Notes: a model not told the origin generated them from the sequence alone. 64,000 bases of DNA from Seohaeicola saemankumensis (GCF_042678485.1 NZ_JBHTKR010000007.1:62001-126000), one strand, 5' to 3'. Shown: positions 50,483-59,425, numbered from the stretch's first letter. Made by a program: numbers and translations.

Positions 50483-50878
50483 ATGACCGATACCTTGCCC
50501 AGCCTTGACCAGATCGAAGAGATGGCCCGCCACACGGTGGATGGCCTGCCCGCACCGTTCCGCGGCGCGGCGATGCAGGTCGCGATCTGCGTTGTGGACT
50601 GGCCCGATACCGACATGCTGCGCGAGCTGGAGATTGACGACCCCCTTGATCTGACGGGGCTCTACGACGGCATTCCCATGACGGAAAAATCGGTGTTCGA
50701 TCAGCCGATGGGGCCCGATACCGTCTGGCTTTTCCGCGAGCCGATCCTGGATGAATGGCGCGAACGCGGCGATGTGACGGTCGCGGATCTGGTGGCCCAT
50801 GTGACCATCCATGAATTCGCCCATCATTTCGGTTGGTCGGACGATGACATCGCCGCCATCGACCGCTGGTGGGAATAG
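50483..50878 (+). CDS. zincin-like metallopeptidase (DUF1025 type)
   Basis: 131-residue protein with the zinc motif HEFAHHFG (HExxH) near its C-terminus and the preceding DLVAHVTI helix, matching the small possible metallopeptidases of the Zincin_1/DUF1025 family. No signal peptide, so cytoplasmic. The ATG at 50483 fits the family start; GCAGGCCATATCGCCTGC (a palindrome) precedes it. Substrate unknown. Confidence 0.82.
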   Translation: MTDTLPSLDQIEEMARHTVDGLPAPFRGAAMQVAICVVDWPDTDMLRELEIDDPLDLTGLYDGIPMTEKSVFDQPMGPDTVWLFREPILDEWRERGDVTVADLVAHVTIHEFAHHFGWSDDDIAAIDRWWE

Positions 50879-50882
50879 GCGC

Positions 50883-50958
50883 GCCCCGTTACGCGTCCCG
50901 TCACGCGCCCCGTCACGCGCCCCGTTCCGATCTGGTCCGGATCAGGCCCGGATCAGGC
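50883..50958. repeat. 12 bp and 11 bp tandem repeats between protease and nadE ends
   Basis: Four units of GCCCCGTYACGC type (50883-50930) followed by two copies of CCGGATCAGGC (50937-50958), the last running over the nadE stop codon. Likely slippage-prone. Confidence 0.8.
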
Positions 50959-52617
50959 CCCGCTGTCGTCGCGCCAGCGGTTCACGATCGGATAGCGGCG
51001 ATCCAGCCAGAAAGCGCGCGGGCTGAGGCGTGTGCCGGGTGCTGACTGGAACCGCTTGTATTCGCTGATGTAAATCAGATGCTCGATCCGCTTGACCGTG
51101 GCACGGTCATAGCCTGCGGCCACGCAATCCTCGACCGAGGCTTCGGCATCGACCAGCAGCATCAGGATCGCATCCAGCACCTCGTAGGGGGGCAGGCTGT
51201 CTTCGTCCTTCTGGTCGGGTCGCAATTCGGCGCTGGGGGGTTTCTCGATGATCCGGGTCGGGATCACCTCGCCCGCCGGACCTTTCATCCAGGCGCGGTG
51301 GTTTTCATTGCGCCAGCGGCAGACCTGGAAGACACGCGTCTTGTACATGTCCTTGATCGGGTTATAGCCGCCCGCCATGTCGCCATAGATGGTGGCATAG
51401 CCCACGGCCACTTCGGATTTGTTGCCCGTGGTCAGCAGCATGTTGCCGAACTTGTTGCTCATCGCCATCAGCAACAGTCCACGCAGGCGCGACTGGATGT
51501 TTTCCTCGGTCAGATCCGGGTCGCGGCCTGCGAAAAGTGGCGCAAGCGTTTGCGTCACTGCGGCGCGGGCGGCGCTGATCGGCACCGTGTCATAGGCGCA
51601 GCCCAGCGCATCGGCCACCGCGCGGGCATCATCCAGCGATGCCTGTGAGGTATATTCCGAGGGCAGCATCACGCAGCGCAGATTGTCCGCCCCGATCGCA
51701 TCGGCGGCAATCGTGGCCACGATGGCGCTGTCGATCCCGCCGGACAGCCCCAGGATTGCGGTGCGAAATCCGGTCTTGCCCATGTAATCGCGCAAGGATT
51801 CCACCATGGCGCGGTAATCGAGTTCCATCGCATCGGGGATATGGGCGCGCGCGCCCTCGGTCGCGATCCAGCCGTCGGGGCCTTGGGTGAAGTCGACATG
51901 CACGACCGCTTCGTCGAACAGCGGCAGTTGCACGGCCAGCGCACCGCCGGGGTTCAGCACGAAGGACCCGCCGTCAAAGACCTGGTCATCCTGCCCGCCC
52001 ACCATGTTCAGATAGACCAGCGGCAATTCGGTTTCGATCACCCGCGCGACCATCATGTTCTGGCGCACTTCCATCTTGCCGCGAAAATACGGGCTGCCAT
52101 TGGGCACCAGCAGCAGCTCTGCCCCGGTTTCAGCCAGCGTTTCGGCGACATCGGGGTGCCATGCATCCTCGCAGATTGGGCTGCCGATCCTGACGGGGCC
52201 GATACTGTAGGGCCCCTGGGGCGGGCCGGCATCGAAAATGCGCTTTTCGTCGAACACCGTCTCGTTCGGCAGATGCTGCTTGAGCACGCGGGCGGTGATC
52301 CGCCCGCCCTGCAGGATGAACCAGGCGTTATAAAGCTTGCCCTTCTCGACCCAGGGACCACCGATTCCCATGGCGGGACCTTCGGCGCAGTCCCGCGCCA
52401 GCGCCTCGATGAGGGAAATGGCCGCTTGCTGAAAGGCGGGTTTCATCACCAGGTCCTGCGTATTGTAGCCGGTGATGAACATCTCTGGCAGCGCCAGCAT
52501 GTCGGCGCCTGCGTCACGGGCCTGTTCCCAGGCAGCGCGCGCACGGGCGGCATTGCCCTGAAGATCGCCCACGACGGGGTTGAGCTGTGCAAGTGTCAGG
52601 CGAAAACGCGCGGCCAT
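50953..52617 (-). CDS. nadE: glutamine-dependent NAD+ synthetase
   Basis: 554-residue two-domain enzyme making NAD+ from deamido-NAD+. N-terminal nitrilase-type glutaminase with Glu (LPEMFITG), Lys (LKQHLPN) and Cys (SPICEDAW); C-terminal synthetase with the PP-loop LGLSGGIDSAIVA and NMLLTTGNKSEVAVGYATIY. Full length. The tail is followed directly by tandem repeats. Divergent from the MORN gene. Confidence 0.95.
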   Translation of the reverse strand: MAARFRLTLAQLNPVVGDLQGNAARARAAWEQARDAGADMLALPEMFITGYNTQDLVMKPAFQQAAISLIEALARDCAEGPAMGIGGPWVEKGKLYNAWFILQGGRITARVLKQHLPNETVFDEKRIFDAGPPQGPYSIGPVRIGSPICEDAWHPDVAETLAETGAELLLVPNGSPYFRGKMEVRQNMMVARVIETELPLVYLNMVGGQDDQVFDGGSFVLNPGGALAVQLPLFDEAVVHVDFTQGPDGWIATEGARAHIPDAMELDYRAMVESLRDYMGKTGFRTAILGLSGGIDSAIVATIAADAIGADNLRCVMLPSEYTSQASLDDARAVADALGCAYDTVPISAARAAVTQTLAPLFAGRDPDLTEENIQSRLRGLLLMAMSNKFGNMLLTTGNKSEVAVGYATIYGDMAGGYNPIKDMYKTRVFQVCRWRNENHRAWMKGPAGEVIPTRIIEKPPSAELRPDQKDEDSLPPYEVLDAILMLLVDAEASVEDCVAAGYDRATVKRIEHLIYISEYKRFQSAPGTRLSPRAFWLDRRYPIVNRWRDDSGA

Positions 52618-52783
52618 GATCTGCCCTCTGATCGGTCATTCACCCGATGACTTAGCAGATCACGTGGCAAGGGAAAGCCGATATGCGGCAAAAGGCGTTG
52701 TCTGGCGGCGCGCCCTCCTTTAGGTTCCGGGGCTGAGCAAGGCCTGTCCGCGCCGGGCGGGCATCAGCGATCAAGGACATGGC

Positions 52784-54253
52784 ATGAAGCAGACGCGCAA
52801 GATCTTCGGGATCTGCCTTGTGGCAGGGCTGACCCTGGGCACGAGCCTGTCGGCCCAGCAGACCAGCGATGTGCAGACCAAGCAATATGACGATGGCGGG
52901 GTCTATGAGGGCACGTTTCTGAACGGGCTGCAGCATGGCACGGGCACCTACCGGCTGCCCAACGGTTACGAATATACCGGCGACTGGGTCGATGGCGAGA
53001 TCCGCGGCAACGGCGTGGCGCGCTTTCCCAACGGATCGGTCTATGAGGGCCAGTTCCAGCGCGGCAAGCCCGAAGGCGTGGGCCGCATCGTCTTTACCGA
53101 TGGCGGCACCTATGAGGGCGAGTGGGTCGATGGCAAGATCACCGGACAGGGCATCGCCGCCTATGCCAACGGCATGCGCTATGAGGGCGGGTTCCTGGAA
53201 GCCCTGCACCACGGGCGCGGCGTGATGCAAAGCCCCGGCGGCTATGTCTACGACGGCACATGGGATCGCGGCGTCAAGGATGGCAATGCGCGGATCACCT
53301 ATCCGGATGGGGCTGTCTATGAAGGCGCCGTGGTGCGCGGCGCGCGCGAAGGCACGGGCACACTGACGATGCCCGACGGGCTGATCTACGAGGGGACCTG
53401 GAAAGACGGGCAGATCAACGGTGAAGGCAGGCTGACCCAACCCAATGGCGATGTCTATGAGGGCACATTGGTCGAAGGCCGCCGCGAGGGGCAAGGCCGC
53501 GTCACCTATGCCAATGGCGACACGTATGTCGGCGGATTCGCCGATGACCTGCGCCATGGCGAGGGCGTCTTTACCGGGACCGACGGCTATGTCTACCAGG
53601 GGTCATGGGTGGCGGGGCGGATCGACGGGCAAGGCCGCGTCACCTATCCTGACGGATCGGTCTATGAGGGACAGTTCCGCGCGGATCTGCCGGACGGCAC
53701 CGGCACGATCACCTATCCCGACGGATCCACCTATGAGGGCACGTGGCAGGCCGGCGTGATCCAGGGCCAGGGCCGGGCGGTCTATGCCAATGGCCTGATC
53801 TACGAGGGCGGGTTTCGCGAGGCGAAGAACCATGGCACTGGCGTGATGACCTATCCCGACGGCTATCGCTATGACGGCGAGTGGCTGGACGGTCAGCGCC
53901 ATGGGCAGGGCGTCGCCACCTATCCCGATGGTACCGTCTACACCGGCCAGTTCGTGAACGGGCAGCGCGAAGGCCAGGGCCAGATCGTGATGGCAGACGG
54001 GTTTTCCTACACGGGCGAATGGCGCGCCGGCGAAATCGACGGGCGCGGCACCGCAACCTATGCCAATGGCGATGTCTATGACGGCATGTTCAGCGCAGGG
54101 CGCCGCCAGGGCGAAGGCACGATGCGCTATGCCTCGGGCCAGGAGGTGACGGGCCAGTGGCAGAACGGCGCCCCGCCCGCCACGGATGGCGCCGCCACCG
54201 CCCCTGCGCCGGAGGCAGCCCCCAGCGATGCGCCGGTCGTGCCCGCCGACTGA
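52784..54253 (+). CDS. secreted MORN-repeat protein (18 repeats)
   Basis: 489-residue protein with a Sec signal peptide (cleavage near SLSAQQ at about 24), then 18 consecutive 23-residue MORN repeats (YEGTWKDGQINGEGRLTYPNG pattern) plus a partial one, from about residue 35 to 460, and an Ala/Pro-rich tail. MORN arrays make elongated beta structures that bind lipids or proteins. Related genes are seen in Rhodobacterales without assigned function. Periplasmic or surface location is inferred. Stand-alone, divergent from nadE, convergent with the photolyase gene. Confidence 0.85.
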   Translation: MKQTRKIFGICLVAGLTLGTSLSAQQTSDVQTKQYDDGGVYEGTFLNGLQHGTGTYRLPNGYEYTGDWVDGEIRGNGVARFPNGSVYEGQFQRGKPEGVGRIVFTDGGTYEGEWVDGKITGQGIAAYANGMRYEGGFLEALHHGRGVMQSPGGYVYDGTWDRGVKDGNARITYPDGAVYEGAVVRGAREGTGTLTMPDGLIYEGTWKDGQINGEGRLTQPNGDVYEGTLVEGRREGQGRVTYANGDTYVGGFADDLRHGEGVFTGTDGYVYQGSWVAGRIDGQGRVTYPDGSVYEGQFRADLPDGTGTITYPDGSTYEGTWQAGVIQGQGRAVYANGLIYEGGFREAKNHGTGVMTYPDGYRYDGEWLDGQRHGQGVATYPDGTVYTGQFVNGQREGQGQIVMADGFSYTGEWRAGEIDGRGTATYANGDVYDGMFSAGRRQGEGTMRYASGQEVTGQWQNGAPPATDGAATAPAPEAAPSDAPVVPAD

Positions 54254-54281
54254 CGGCGCGCCCGGTCGCCAGCGCGGCGAT

Positions 54282-54305
54282 GGATATTTGAAGCAAGAAG
54301 AAAAA
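54282..54305. repeat. dispersed GGATATTT-N-GCAAGAAGAA element
   Basis: GGATATTTGAAGCAAGAAGA followed by A's, in the gap between the convergent MORN and photolyase genes; same core as the arms at 9717-9836 and the copy at 58416-58445. Confidence 0.7.
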
Positions 54306-54321
54306 GGGCGCGCCTGGCCCG

Positions 54322-55848
54322 TCAGATGCGCTTTGCGGCCTGCATCCGCGCCAGGAAGGCATCGGCCTCGGCCAGAACGGTGGCGCGGCGATCCTCGGCC
54401 ATGCGATCCCAGGTGGCATACATCTGCCCCATCCGTGGATTGGACCGGAACCGTTCCCGGTGGCGGATCAGGAAATGCCAGTAAAGCAGGTTGAACGGAC
54501 AGGCGCGCGGCCCGGTCTTGTCCTTGACCCGGTAGGCGCAGCTACCGCAGTAATCGGACATCTTGTCGATGTAGTTGCCCGACGACACATAGGGTTTGGA
54601 CGCGATGATTCCGCCATCTGCAAACAGGCTCATGCCGACAACGTTGGGGGCTTCGACCCATTCATAAGCATCGGCATAGACCGCCAGATACCAGTCCTGG
54701 ACCTGCGCGGGGTCGATCCCGGCCAATAGCGCGAAATTGCCCGTCACCATCAGGCGCTGGATATGGTGGGCATAGGCGTTTTCGGCCGTCTGCGTCACCG
54801 CGCGTTCCATGCAGCGCATGTCGGTGGGCGCGCCCCAGTAGAGATCGGGCAGATCATTGGTGTGGCCCAGCGCGTTGCGCGTCATGTAATCGGGCCCCTC
54901 GCGGTACCAGATGCCGCGCACATATTCGCGCCATCCGATGATCTGGCGGATGAAGCCTTCGACCGCGTTCAGGGGGGCCTGGCCTGCTTTCCACGCGGCC
55001 TCGGCGCGCTGGCAGACCTCCAGCGGGTCCAGAAGGCCCGCATTGAGGTAAAGCCCGATCAGCGCATGATACATGAAGGGCTGATCCGCCAGCATCGCAT
55101 CCTGATAGTCGCCGAAACCCGGCAGACCGCCCGCGATCCAATGTTCAAGGTGCTGGAGCGCCTGATCGCGATCCGTGCCGAACCAGAAGGGGCGCAACTG
55201 CCCGAAATGGTTGGAAAACCGCGCCTCGACGAGATCCAGCACCTCGGACGTGATGGCATCGGGTTCGAATCTCAGCGGCCCGTCAAAGGTGATGGCATCG
55301 GGCGCAGGCTTGCGGTTGTCATGATCATAGTTCCATTGGCCGCCGGCGGGCTGATCGCCCTCCATCAGAAGGCCGGTCTTCCGGCGCATCTCGCGATAGA
55401 AATACTCCATCCGCAGTTGCTTGCGATCCTTGGCCCAGGCCTCGAACTCGGTCGCGGTGGCGATGAAGCGATCATCGCGCAGCATGTGCAGCTTGAGCGG
55501 CATGTCCTCGAGCGCAGCGCGCAAGCGCCAGTCGCCGGGTTCGGTGGCGATCACGCCGGAGGCCTTGTGATGCGCGGAGCGGCGCAGCAGCTCTGCGGGA
55601 ATGCTGCCGCTGTTGTCCGGATCGTCCAGCCGGGTGTAGTCCACCCGCCAGCCCGCATCCTGCAGGCGCGCGGCGAACTTGCGCATGGCGGCAAACAGGA
55701 ATGCGATCTTCTTGGGGTGATGGGGCACATGGCCCGCCTCTTCAGCAACCTCGGCCATGATGACGACGTCGCGGTCGGGATCGGCGGCTTTCAGCGCCGC
55801 CATGCCATCGGACAGCTGATCGCCCAGAACCAGAACCAGACGCGTCAC
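54322..55848 (-). CDS. iron-sulfur cryptochrome/(6-4) photolyase (PhrB/CryB type)
   Basis: 508-residue FeS-BCP family flavoprotein, the bacterial (6-4) photolyase group. It starts LVLVLGDQLSDGMAAL, carries the family region GWREYVRGIWYREGPDY and WMEYF-like RMEYFYREMRRKTGLLM, and the four cluster cysteines are visible: DMRCMERA, DYCGSCAYR and RACPFN. Repairs UV (6-4) lesions with light or acts as a blue-light receptor; CryB of Rhodobacter sphaeroides, of this family, affects photosynthesis gene expression. Start overlaps the SDR stop by 4 bp. Confidence 0.9.
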   Translation of the reverse strand: MTRLVLVLGDQLSDGMAALKAADPDRDVVIMAEVAEEAGHVPHHPKKIAFLFAAMRKFAARLQDAGWRVDYTRLDDPDNSGSIPAELLRRSAHHKASGVIATEPGDWRLRAALEDMPLKLHMLRDDRFIATATEFEAWAKDRKQLRMEYFYREMRRKTGLLMEGDQPAGGQWNYDHDNRKPAPDAITFDGPLRFEPDAITSEVLDLVEARFSNHFGQLRPFWFGTDRDQALQHLEHWIAGGLPGFGDYQDAMLADQPFMYHALIGLYLNAGLLDPLEVCQRAEAAWKAGQAPLNAVEGFIRQIIGWREYVRGIWYREGPDYMTRNALGHTNDLPDLYWGAPTDMRCMERAVTQTAENAYAHHIQRLMVTGNFALLAGIDPAQVQDWYLAVYADAYEWVEAPNVVGMSLFADGGIIASKPYVSSGNYIDKMSDYCGSCAYRVKDKTGPRACPFNLLYWHFLIRHRERFRSNPRMGQMYATWDRMAEDRRATVLAEADAFLARMQAAKRI

Positions 55849-56510
55849 CAGCTTACCCTCTTGCCTTGCCAGTCGAAGAAACCGCCCGTTTCGGCGGGTG
55901 TCAGCCCCGCGATCACACCAAGCAGGTTGCTTGCGGCCTGATCCGGCGCCACGCGATCATGGGTGGCGGCATAATCGGCGGTAAAGCGCGTGGCGACCGT
56001 GCCCGGATGCAGCGCCACGCAGAGGGCATGGCGATGGCTGCGCGCCAGTTCGATGGCGCCGGTATGGATCATCTGGTTCAGCGCGGCCTTGGCCGTGCGA
56101 TAGCTGTACCAGCCGCCAAGCGCGTTGTCGCCGATGGAACCGACCCGTGCCGAAAGCGCGGCAAAGACGGCCCGCCTGTCGCGGGGTAGCAACCGCAGAC
56201 TGTGTTTCAGCACAAGGGACGGCCCGATGCAGTTCAGCGCGAACTGATCGGCCATGGCCTTGGCCGTCACCCGCCGGATCGTCTTTTCCGGTTCGGCCCC
56301 GTCGATCACCAGCGCGCCGCTTGCCACAAGGACCAGGTCAAACCCCGGCTCAAGCGCGCCAAGGGCGGCGGCCACGCTGTCCTCATCCGTGACATCAAGC
56401 CCATCGTCGCGGCGCGACAGCCCCGTCACGGCCACACCGCGCCCCTGCAGGGCCGCCACGAGCGCGGCGCCGATGCCGCCCGAAGCCCCTATGATCAATG
56501 CTTTTTCCAT
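55845..56510 (-). CDS. short-chain dehydrogenase/reductase
   Basis: 221-residue Rossmann protein: ALIIGASGGIGAALVAAL (GxxxGxG), catalytic Ser in ALSARVGSIGDN and YxxxK in YSYRTAKAALNQM. The C-factor-like/SDR group often lies next to FeS photolyases. The start at 56510 has AGGTCCCACGCT before it; a longer frame to 56606 is not supported. Its stop overlaps the photolyase start, so the two are co-expressed. Substrate unknown. Confidence 0.87.
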   Translation of the reverse strand: MEKALIIGASGGIGAALVAALQGRGVAVTGLSRRDDGLDVTDEDSVAAALGALEPGFDLVLVASGALVIDGAEPEKTIRRVTAKAMADQFALNCIGPSLVLKHSLRLLPRDRRAVFAALSARVGSIGDNALGGWYSYRTAKAALNQMIHTGAIELARSHRHALCVALHPGTVATRFTADYAATHDRVAPDQAASNLLGVIAGLTPAETGGFFDWQGKRVSW

Positions 56511-56604
56511 AGCGTGGGACCTAGGCGCAAGACTGCGGTCTTCAATGCGCGCGCCCTGAAATTCGGGCTTTTCATTTGCGGTGGCGCGCGTATAACCTGA
56601 GGTC

Positions 56605-56694
56605 ATGACGATGCTGGCACATAATGCGACCCCGTCCCGCGCTTTGCGCGCCGCTTTCGCTGCTGCCCTTCTGCTGTCGCTAAGCCGCCTCTGA
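56605..56694 (+). CDS. leucine-rich leader peptide of leuA
   Basis: 29-codon open frame with seven Leu codons, clustered near its end (ALLLSLSRL then TGA), 79 bp before leuA. TGAGG lies 3 bases before the first ATG and 9 before the second (56611), so either may be used. The end of the frame is the left arm of a perfect 10 bp stem. This is the typical design of leucine attenuation: ribosome stalling at Leu codons changes downstream folding. Confidence 0.75.
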   Translation: MTMLAHNATPSRALRAAFAAALLLSLSRL

Positions 56695-56741
56695 GCGTGC
56701 CGGCCTGGCGCGACCGCTCAGAGGATGTGCACCCCGCGCCA
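56688..56741 (+). promoter_or_regulatory. leuA attenuator stem-loops
   Basis: CCTCTGAGCG (56688-56697) pairs perfectly with CGCTCAGAGG (56715-56724). A competing pair is TGGCGCG (56706-56712) with CGCGCCA (56735-56741). The first stem overlaps the leader stop codon, so a ribosome stalled at the Leu codons would alter it. No clear U-run follows, so the mechanism could be transcriptional or translational. Confidence 0.65.
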
Positions 56742-56773
56742 CGACCATCAGCAGACATGAAAAGAGACCCGAC

Positions 56774-58348
56774 ATGACCGACAAATCCGCACAAGACCGC
56801 GTCTTGATCTTCGACACGACATTGCGCGACGGCGAACAAAGCCCCGGCGCCACCATGACCCATTCCGAAAAGCTGGAAATCGCGGAATTGCTGGATGACA
56901 TGGGCGTGGATATCATCGAGGCGGGCTTTCCCATCGCTTCCGAGGGGGACTTCCGCGCTGTCAAGGAAATCGCCGAACGCTCGCGGGAGGCCGTGATCTG
57001 CGGCCTGGCGCGCGCCAATTTCGCCGATATCGACCGCTGCTGGGAGGCCGTCAAACACAGCGCGCGCCCCCGCATCCACACGTTCATCGGCACCTCGCCG
57101 CTGCACCGCGCCATTCCGAACCTGACCCAGGACGAGATGGCCGACCGCATCCACCAGACCGTCAGCCATGCGCGCAACCTGTGCGACAACGTGCAATGGT
57201 CGCCGATGGATGCCACCCGCACCGAACATGACTATCTGTGCCGGGTCATCGAGATCGCGATCAAGGCAGGCGCCACAACGATCAATATTCCCGATACCGT
57301 GGGCTACACCGCGCCACGCGAAAGCGCCGCGCTGATCCGCATGCTGAAGGAACGCGTGCCCGGCGCCGATACGGTGATCTTCGCCACCCATTGCCACAAT
57401 GACCTTGGCATGGCGACCGCCAACGCCCTGGCGGCGGTCGAGGCGGGCGCGCGCCAGATCGAATGCACGATCAACGGCCTGGGTGAACGCGCGGGCAATA
57501 CCGCGCTGGAAGAGGTGGTGATGGCGCTGAAGGTGCGCAATGACATCATGCCCTACCGCACCCGTGTCGACACGACCAAGATCATGAACATCTCGCGCCG
57601 CGTGGCCACCGTGTCGGGCTTTCCGGTGCAGTTCAACAAGGCGATCGTGGGCAAGAACGCCTTTGCCCATGAATCCGGCATCCACCAGGACGGGATGTTG
57701 AAGAACGCCGAAACCTTCGAGATCATGCGCCCCGAGGATATCGGCCTGACGGCCTCGAACCTGGTGATGGGCAAGCATTCGGGCCGCGCGGCACTGCGCG
57801 ACAAGCTGCGCCAGCTGGGTCACGAGGTGGGGGACAACCAGCTCAAGGATATCTTCGTGCGGTTCAAGGAATTGGCCGACCGCAAGAAGGAAGTCTATGA
57901 CGAGGATATCGTGGCGCTCGTCTCGGCCACGGCGGATGCGGGCAATGACCGGCTTCAGATCGTCTCGCTCAAGGTGATCTGCGGCACGGGCGGTCCGGCC
58001 GAAGCCACGATCGAGATGGAAGTCGACGGCAAGGAGATGATCGCCACCGAACATGGCGACGGCCCGGTGGATGCGACCTTCAAGGCGGTACGTGCGCTGC
58101 ATCCCAACAAGGCGCGGCTGCAACTCTACCAGGTGAACGCGGTGACCGAGGGCACGGATGCCCAGGCCACGGTCAGTGTGCGACTGGAAGAGGATGGCAT
58201 GATCGCCACCGGCCAGTCCGCCGACACCGATACGGTCGTGGCCTCGGCGCGGGCTTACGTGAACGCGCTCAACCGCCTTCTGGTGCGGCGCGACAAGGCC
58301 GGCCCCGGCGCCGATCGCCGCGAGATCAACTACAAGGATGTCAGCTGA
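56774..58348 (+). CDS. leuA: 2-isopropylmalate synthase
   Basis: 524-residue enzyme joining acetyl-CoA and 2-oxoisovalerate, the committed step of leucine synthesis. TIM-barrel HMGL-like domain: FDTTLRDGEQSPGATMT, metal HCHNDLGMATANAL, then NGLGERAGNTALEE; C-terminal regulatory domain (about 390-524) for leucine feedback. Full length. AAAGAGACCCGAC precedes the ATG. Preceded by a leader peptide and attenuator, followed by an intrinsic terminator. Confidence 0.96.
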   Translation: MTDKSAQDRVLIFDTTLRDGEQSPGATMTHSEKLEIAELLDDMGVDIIEAGFPIASEGDFRAVKEIAERSREAVICGLARANFADIDRCWEAVKHSARPRIHTFIGTSPLHRAIPNLTQDEMADRIHQTVSHARNLCDNVQWSPMDATRTEHDYLCRVIEIAIKAGATTINIPDTVGYTAPRESAALIRMLKERVPGADTVIFATHCHNDLGMATANALAAVEAGARQIECTINGLGERAGNTALEEVVMALKVRNDIMPYRTRVDTTKIMNISRRVATVSGFPVQFNKAIVGKNAFAHESGIHQDGMLKNAETFEIMRPEDIGLTASNLVMGKHSGRAALRDKLRQLGHEVGDNQLKDIFVRFKELADRKKEVYDEDIVALVSATADAGNDRLQIVSLKVICGTGGPAEATIEMEVDGKEMIATEHGDGPVDATFKAVRALHPNKARLQLYQVNAVTEGTDAQATVSVRLEEDGMIATGQSADTDTVVASARAYVNALNRLLVRRDKAGPGADRREINYKDVS

Positions 58349-58372
58349 TCCCGGTGAGCCGAGATGATCTTG

Positions 58373-58404
58373 AAGGCCCGTCGCCATCCCGCGGCGGGCC
58401 TTTT
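58373..58404 (+). terminator. leuA intrinsic terminator
   Basis: AAGGCCCG...CGGGCCTTTT stem with TTTT, 25 bp after the leuA stop; followed at once by the dispersed repeat. Confidence 0.8.
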
Positions 58405-58415
58405 GCTTTTCCGGC

Positions 58416-58445
58416 TTCTTCTTGCCTGAAATATCCTCGGGGGGG
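58416..58445. repeat. dispersed TTCTTCTTGC-N-ATATCC element
   Basis: TTCTTCTTGCCTGAAATATC then CTC and a G-run, between the leuA terminator and the rlmJ stop. Same family as 9717-9836 and 54282-54305. Confidence 0.7.
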
Positions 58446-58483
58446 TCCCGCAGGGACGGGGGCAGACAGCCCCCAACCCGGAC

Positions 58484-59269
58484 TCAGCGCTTGCCGAACA
58501 TGGCTGTCAGACGCTGTGCTTCCGCCTCGATCCCCCAGGGCGCGTTCACGATGAACATCCCCGAGCCGACCATCCGGTGACCCGGGCGTACAGGGGGAAA
58601 GCGGACCTCGTGGCGCAGCACGCCGGGAAGGTTCTGCGCCTCCAGGGCTGCCAGCATCGGGCCATGGGCGCCCCCGGTCAGGATCGGATACCACAGGCAG
58701 ATGATGCCGACATTCCACTTGCGGTGCAGCTTGCCGATCTGGTCGGGGATCGTGTCGTAATCCGTCTTGATCTCGTAGCTTGGGTCGATCAGCAAAAGGC
58801 CGCGTCGCGGTTCCGGCGGGCAAACGGCCTGGGCCATGGCGAACCCGTCCTGACGGTGGATGCGCGCACCATGGGGGGACATGGCAAATTCAAGGGCCGC
58901 ATGTTCCTGCGGATGCAATTCGGCCAGATGCATCCGGTCGGCAGGTCGCAGGATCTGTGCGGCCAGCAGGGGCGATCCCGCATAGGCTTGCGGGCCATGG
59001 CCGGCGCGCACCTGCGCCAGGGCTGCCAGATAGGGATGGTCGGCCGCCATTCCGCCAGCGCGCAAGACCGCGCCGATACCGGCGGCGGCCTCGCCGGTCT
59101 TCAGGGCTTCGGGCGCATCCAGCAGGTAGAGGCCCCGCCCGGCATGCGTTTCCAGATAGCTCAGCGGTTTGTCCTTGGCCGTCAGGTAGGCAAGCATGCG
59201 GCAGAGCAGCGCATGTTTGTGAACATCCGCCGGATTGCCTGCATGATAGATATGTTGGTAGGACAGCAT
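58484..59269 (-). CDS. rlmJ: 23S rRNA (adenine-2030-N6)-methyltransferase
   Basis: 261-residue RlmJ/YhiR-family enzyme that methylates A2030 of 23S rRNA. Start LSYQHIYHAGNPADVHKHAL is diagnostic, followed by ETHAGRGLY (SAM site), the catalytic LLIDPSYE (DPPY variant) and PFPIVNAPWGI-like NAPWGIE. The ATG at 59269 is used rather than an upstream start. Divergent from mreB with a 156 bp shared promoter region. Confidence 0.92.
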   Translation of the reverse strand: MLSYQHIYHAGNPADVHKHALLCRMLAYLTAKDKPLSYLETHAGRGLYLLDAPEALKTGEAAAGIGAVLRAGGMAADHPYLAALAQVRAGHGPQAYAGSPLLAAQILRPADRMHLAELHPQEHAALEFAMSPHGARIHRQDGFAMAQAVCPPEPRRGLLLIDPSYEIKTDYDTIPDQIGKLHRKWNVGIICLWYPILTGGAHGPMLAALEAQNLPGVLRHEVRFPPVRPGHRMVGSGMFIVNAPWGIEAEAQRLTAMFGKR

Positions 59270-59425
59270 CCGCGCTGCATATCCCATCGGCCGGAATGGC
59301 GAAAGTGCGCTGATGAAGAATCAAGCGGGGTCTTTCGCTGGGGCCACCCTACCCCTATAAGGGCAAGTGGCCTGCATGGGCAGAGTCGCAGGCAACTTGC
59401 ACAAATTCAACAATGGACTGACGCG

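Noticed and set aside
56603..58387. 594-codon minus-strand frame opposite leuA
   Set aside because: Antisense shadow of leuA covering its leader and terminator as well.
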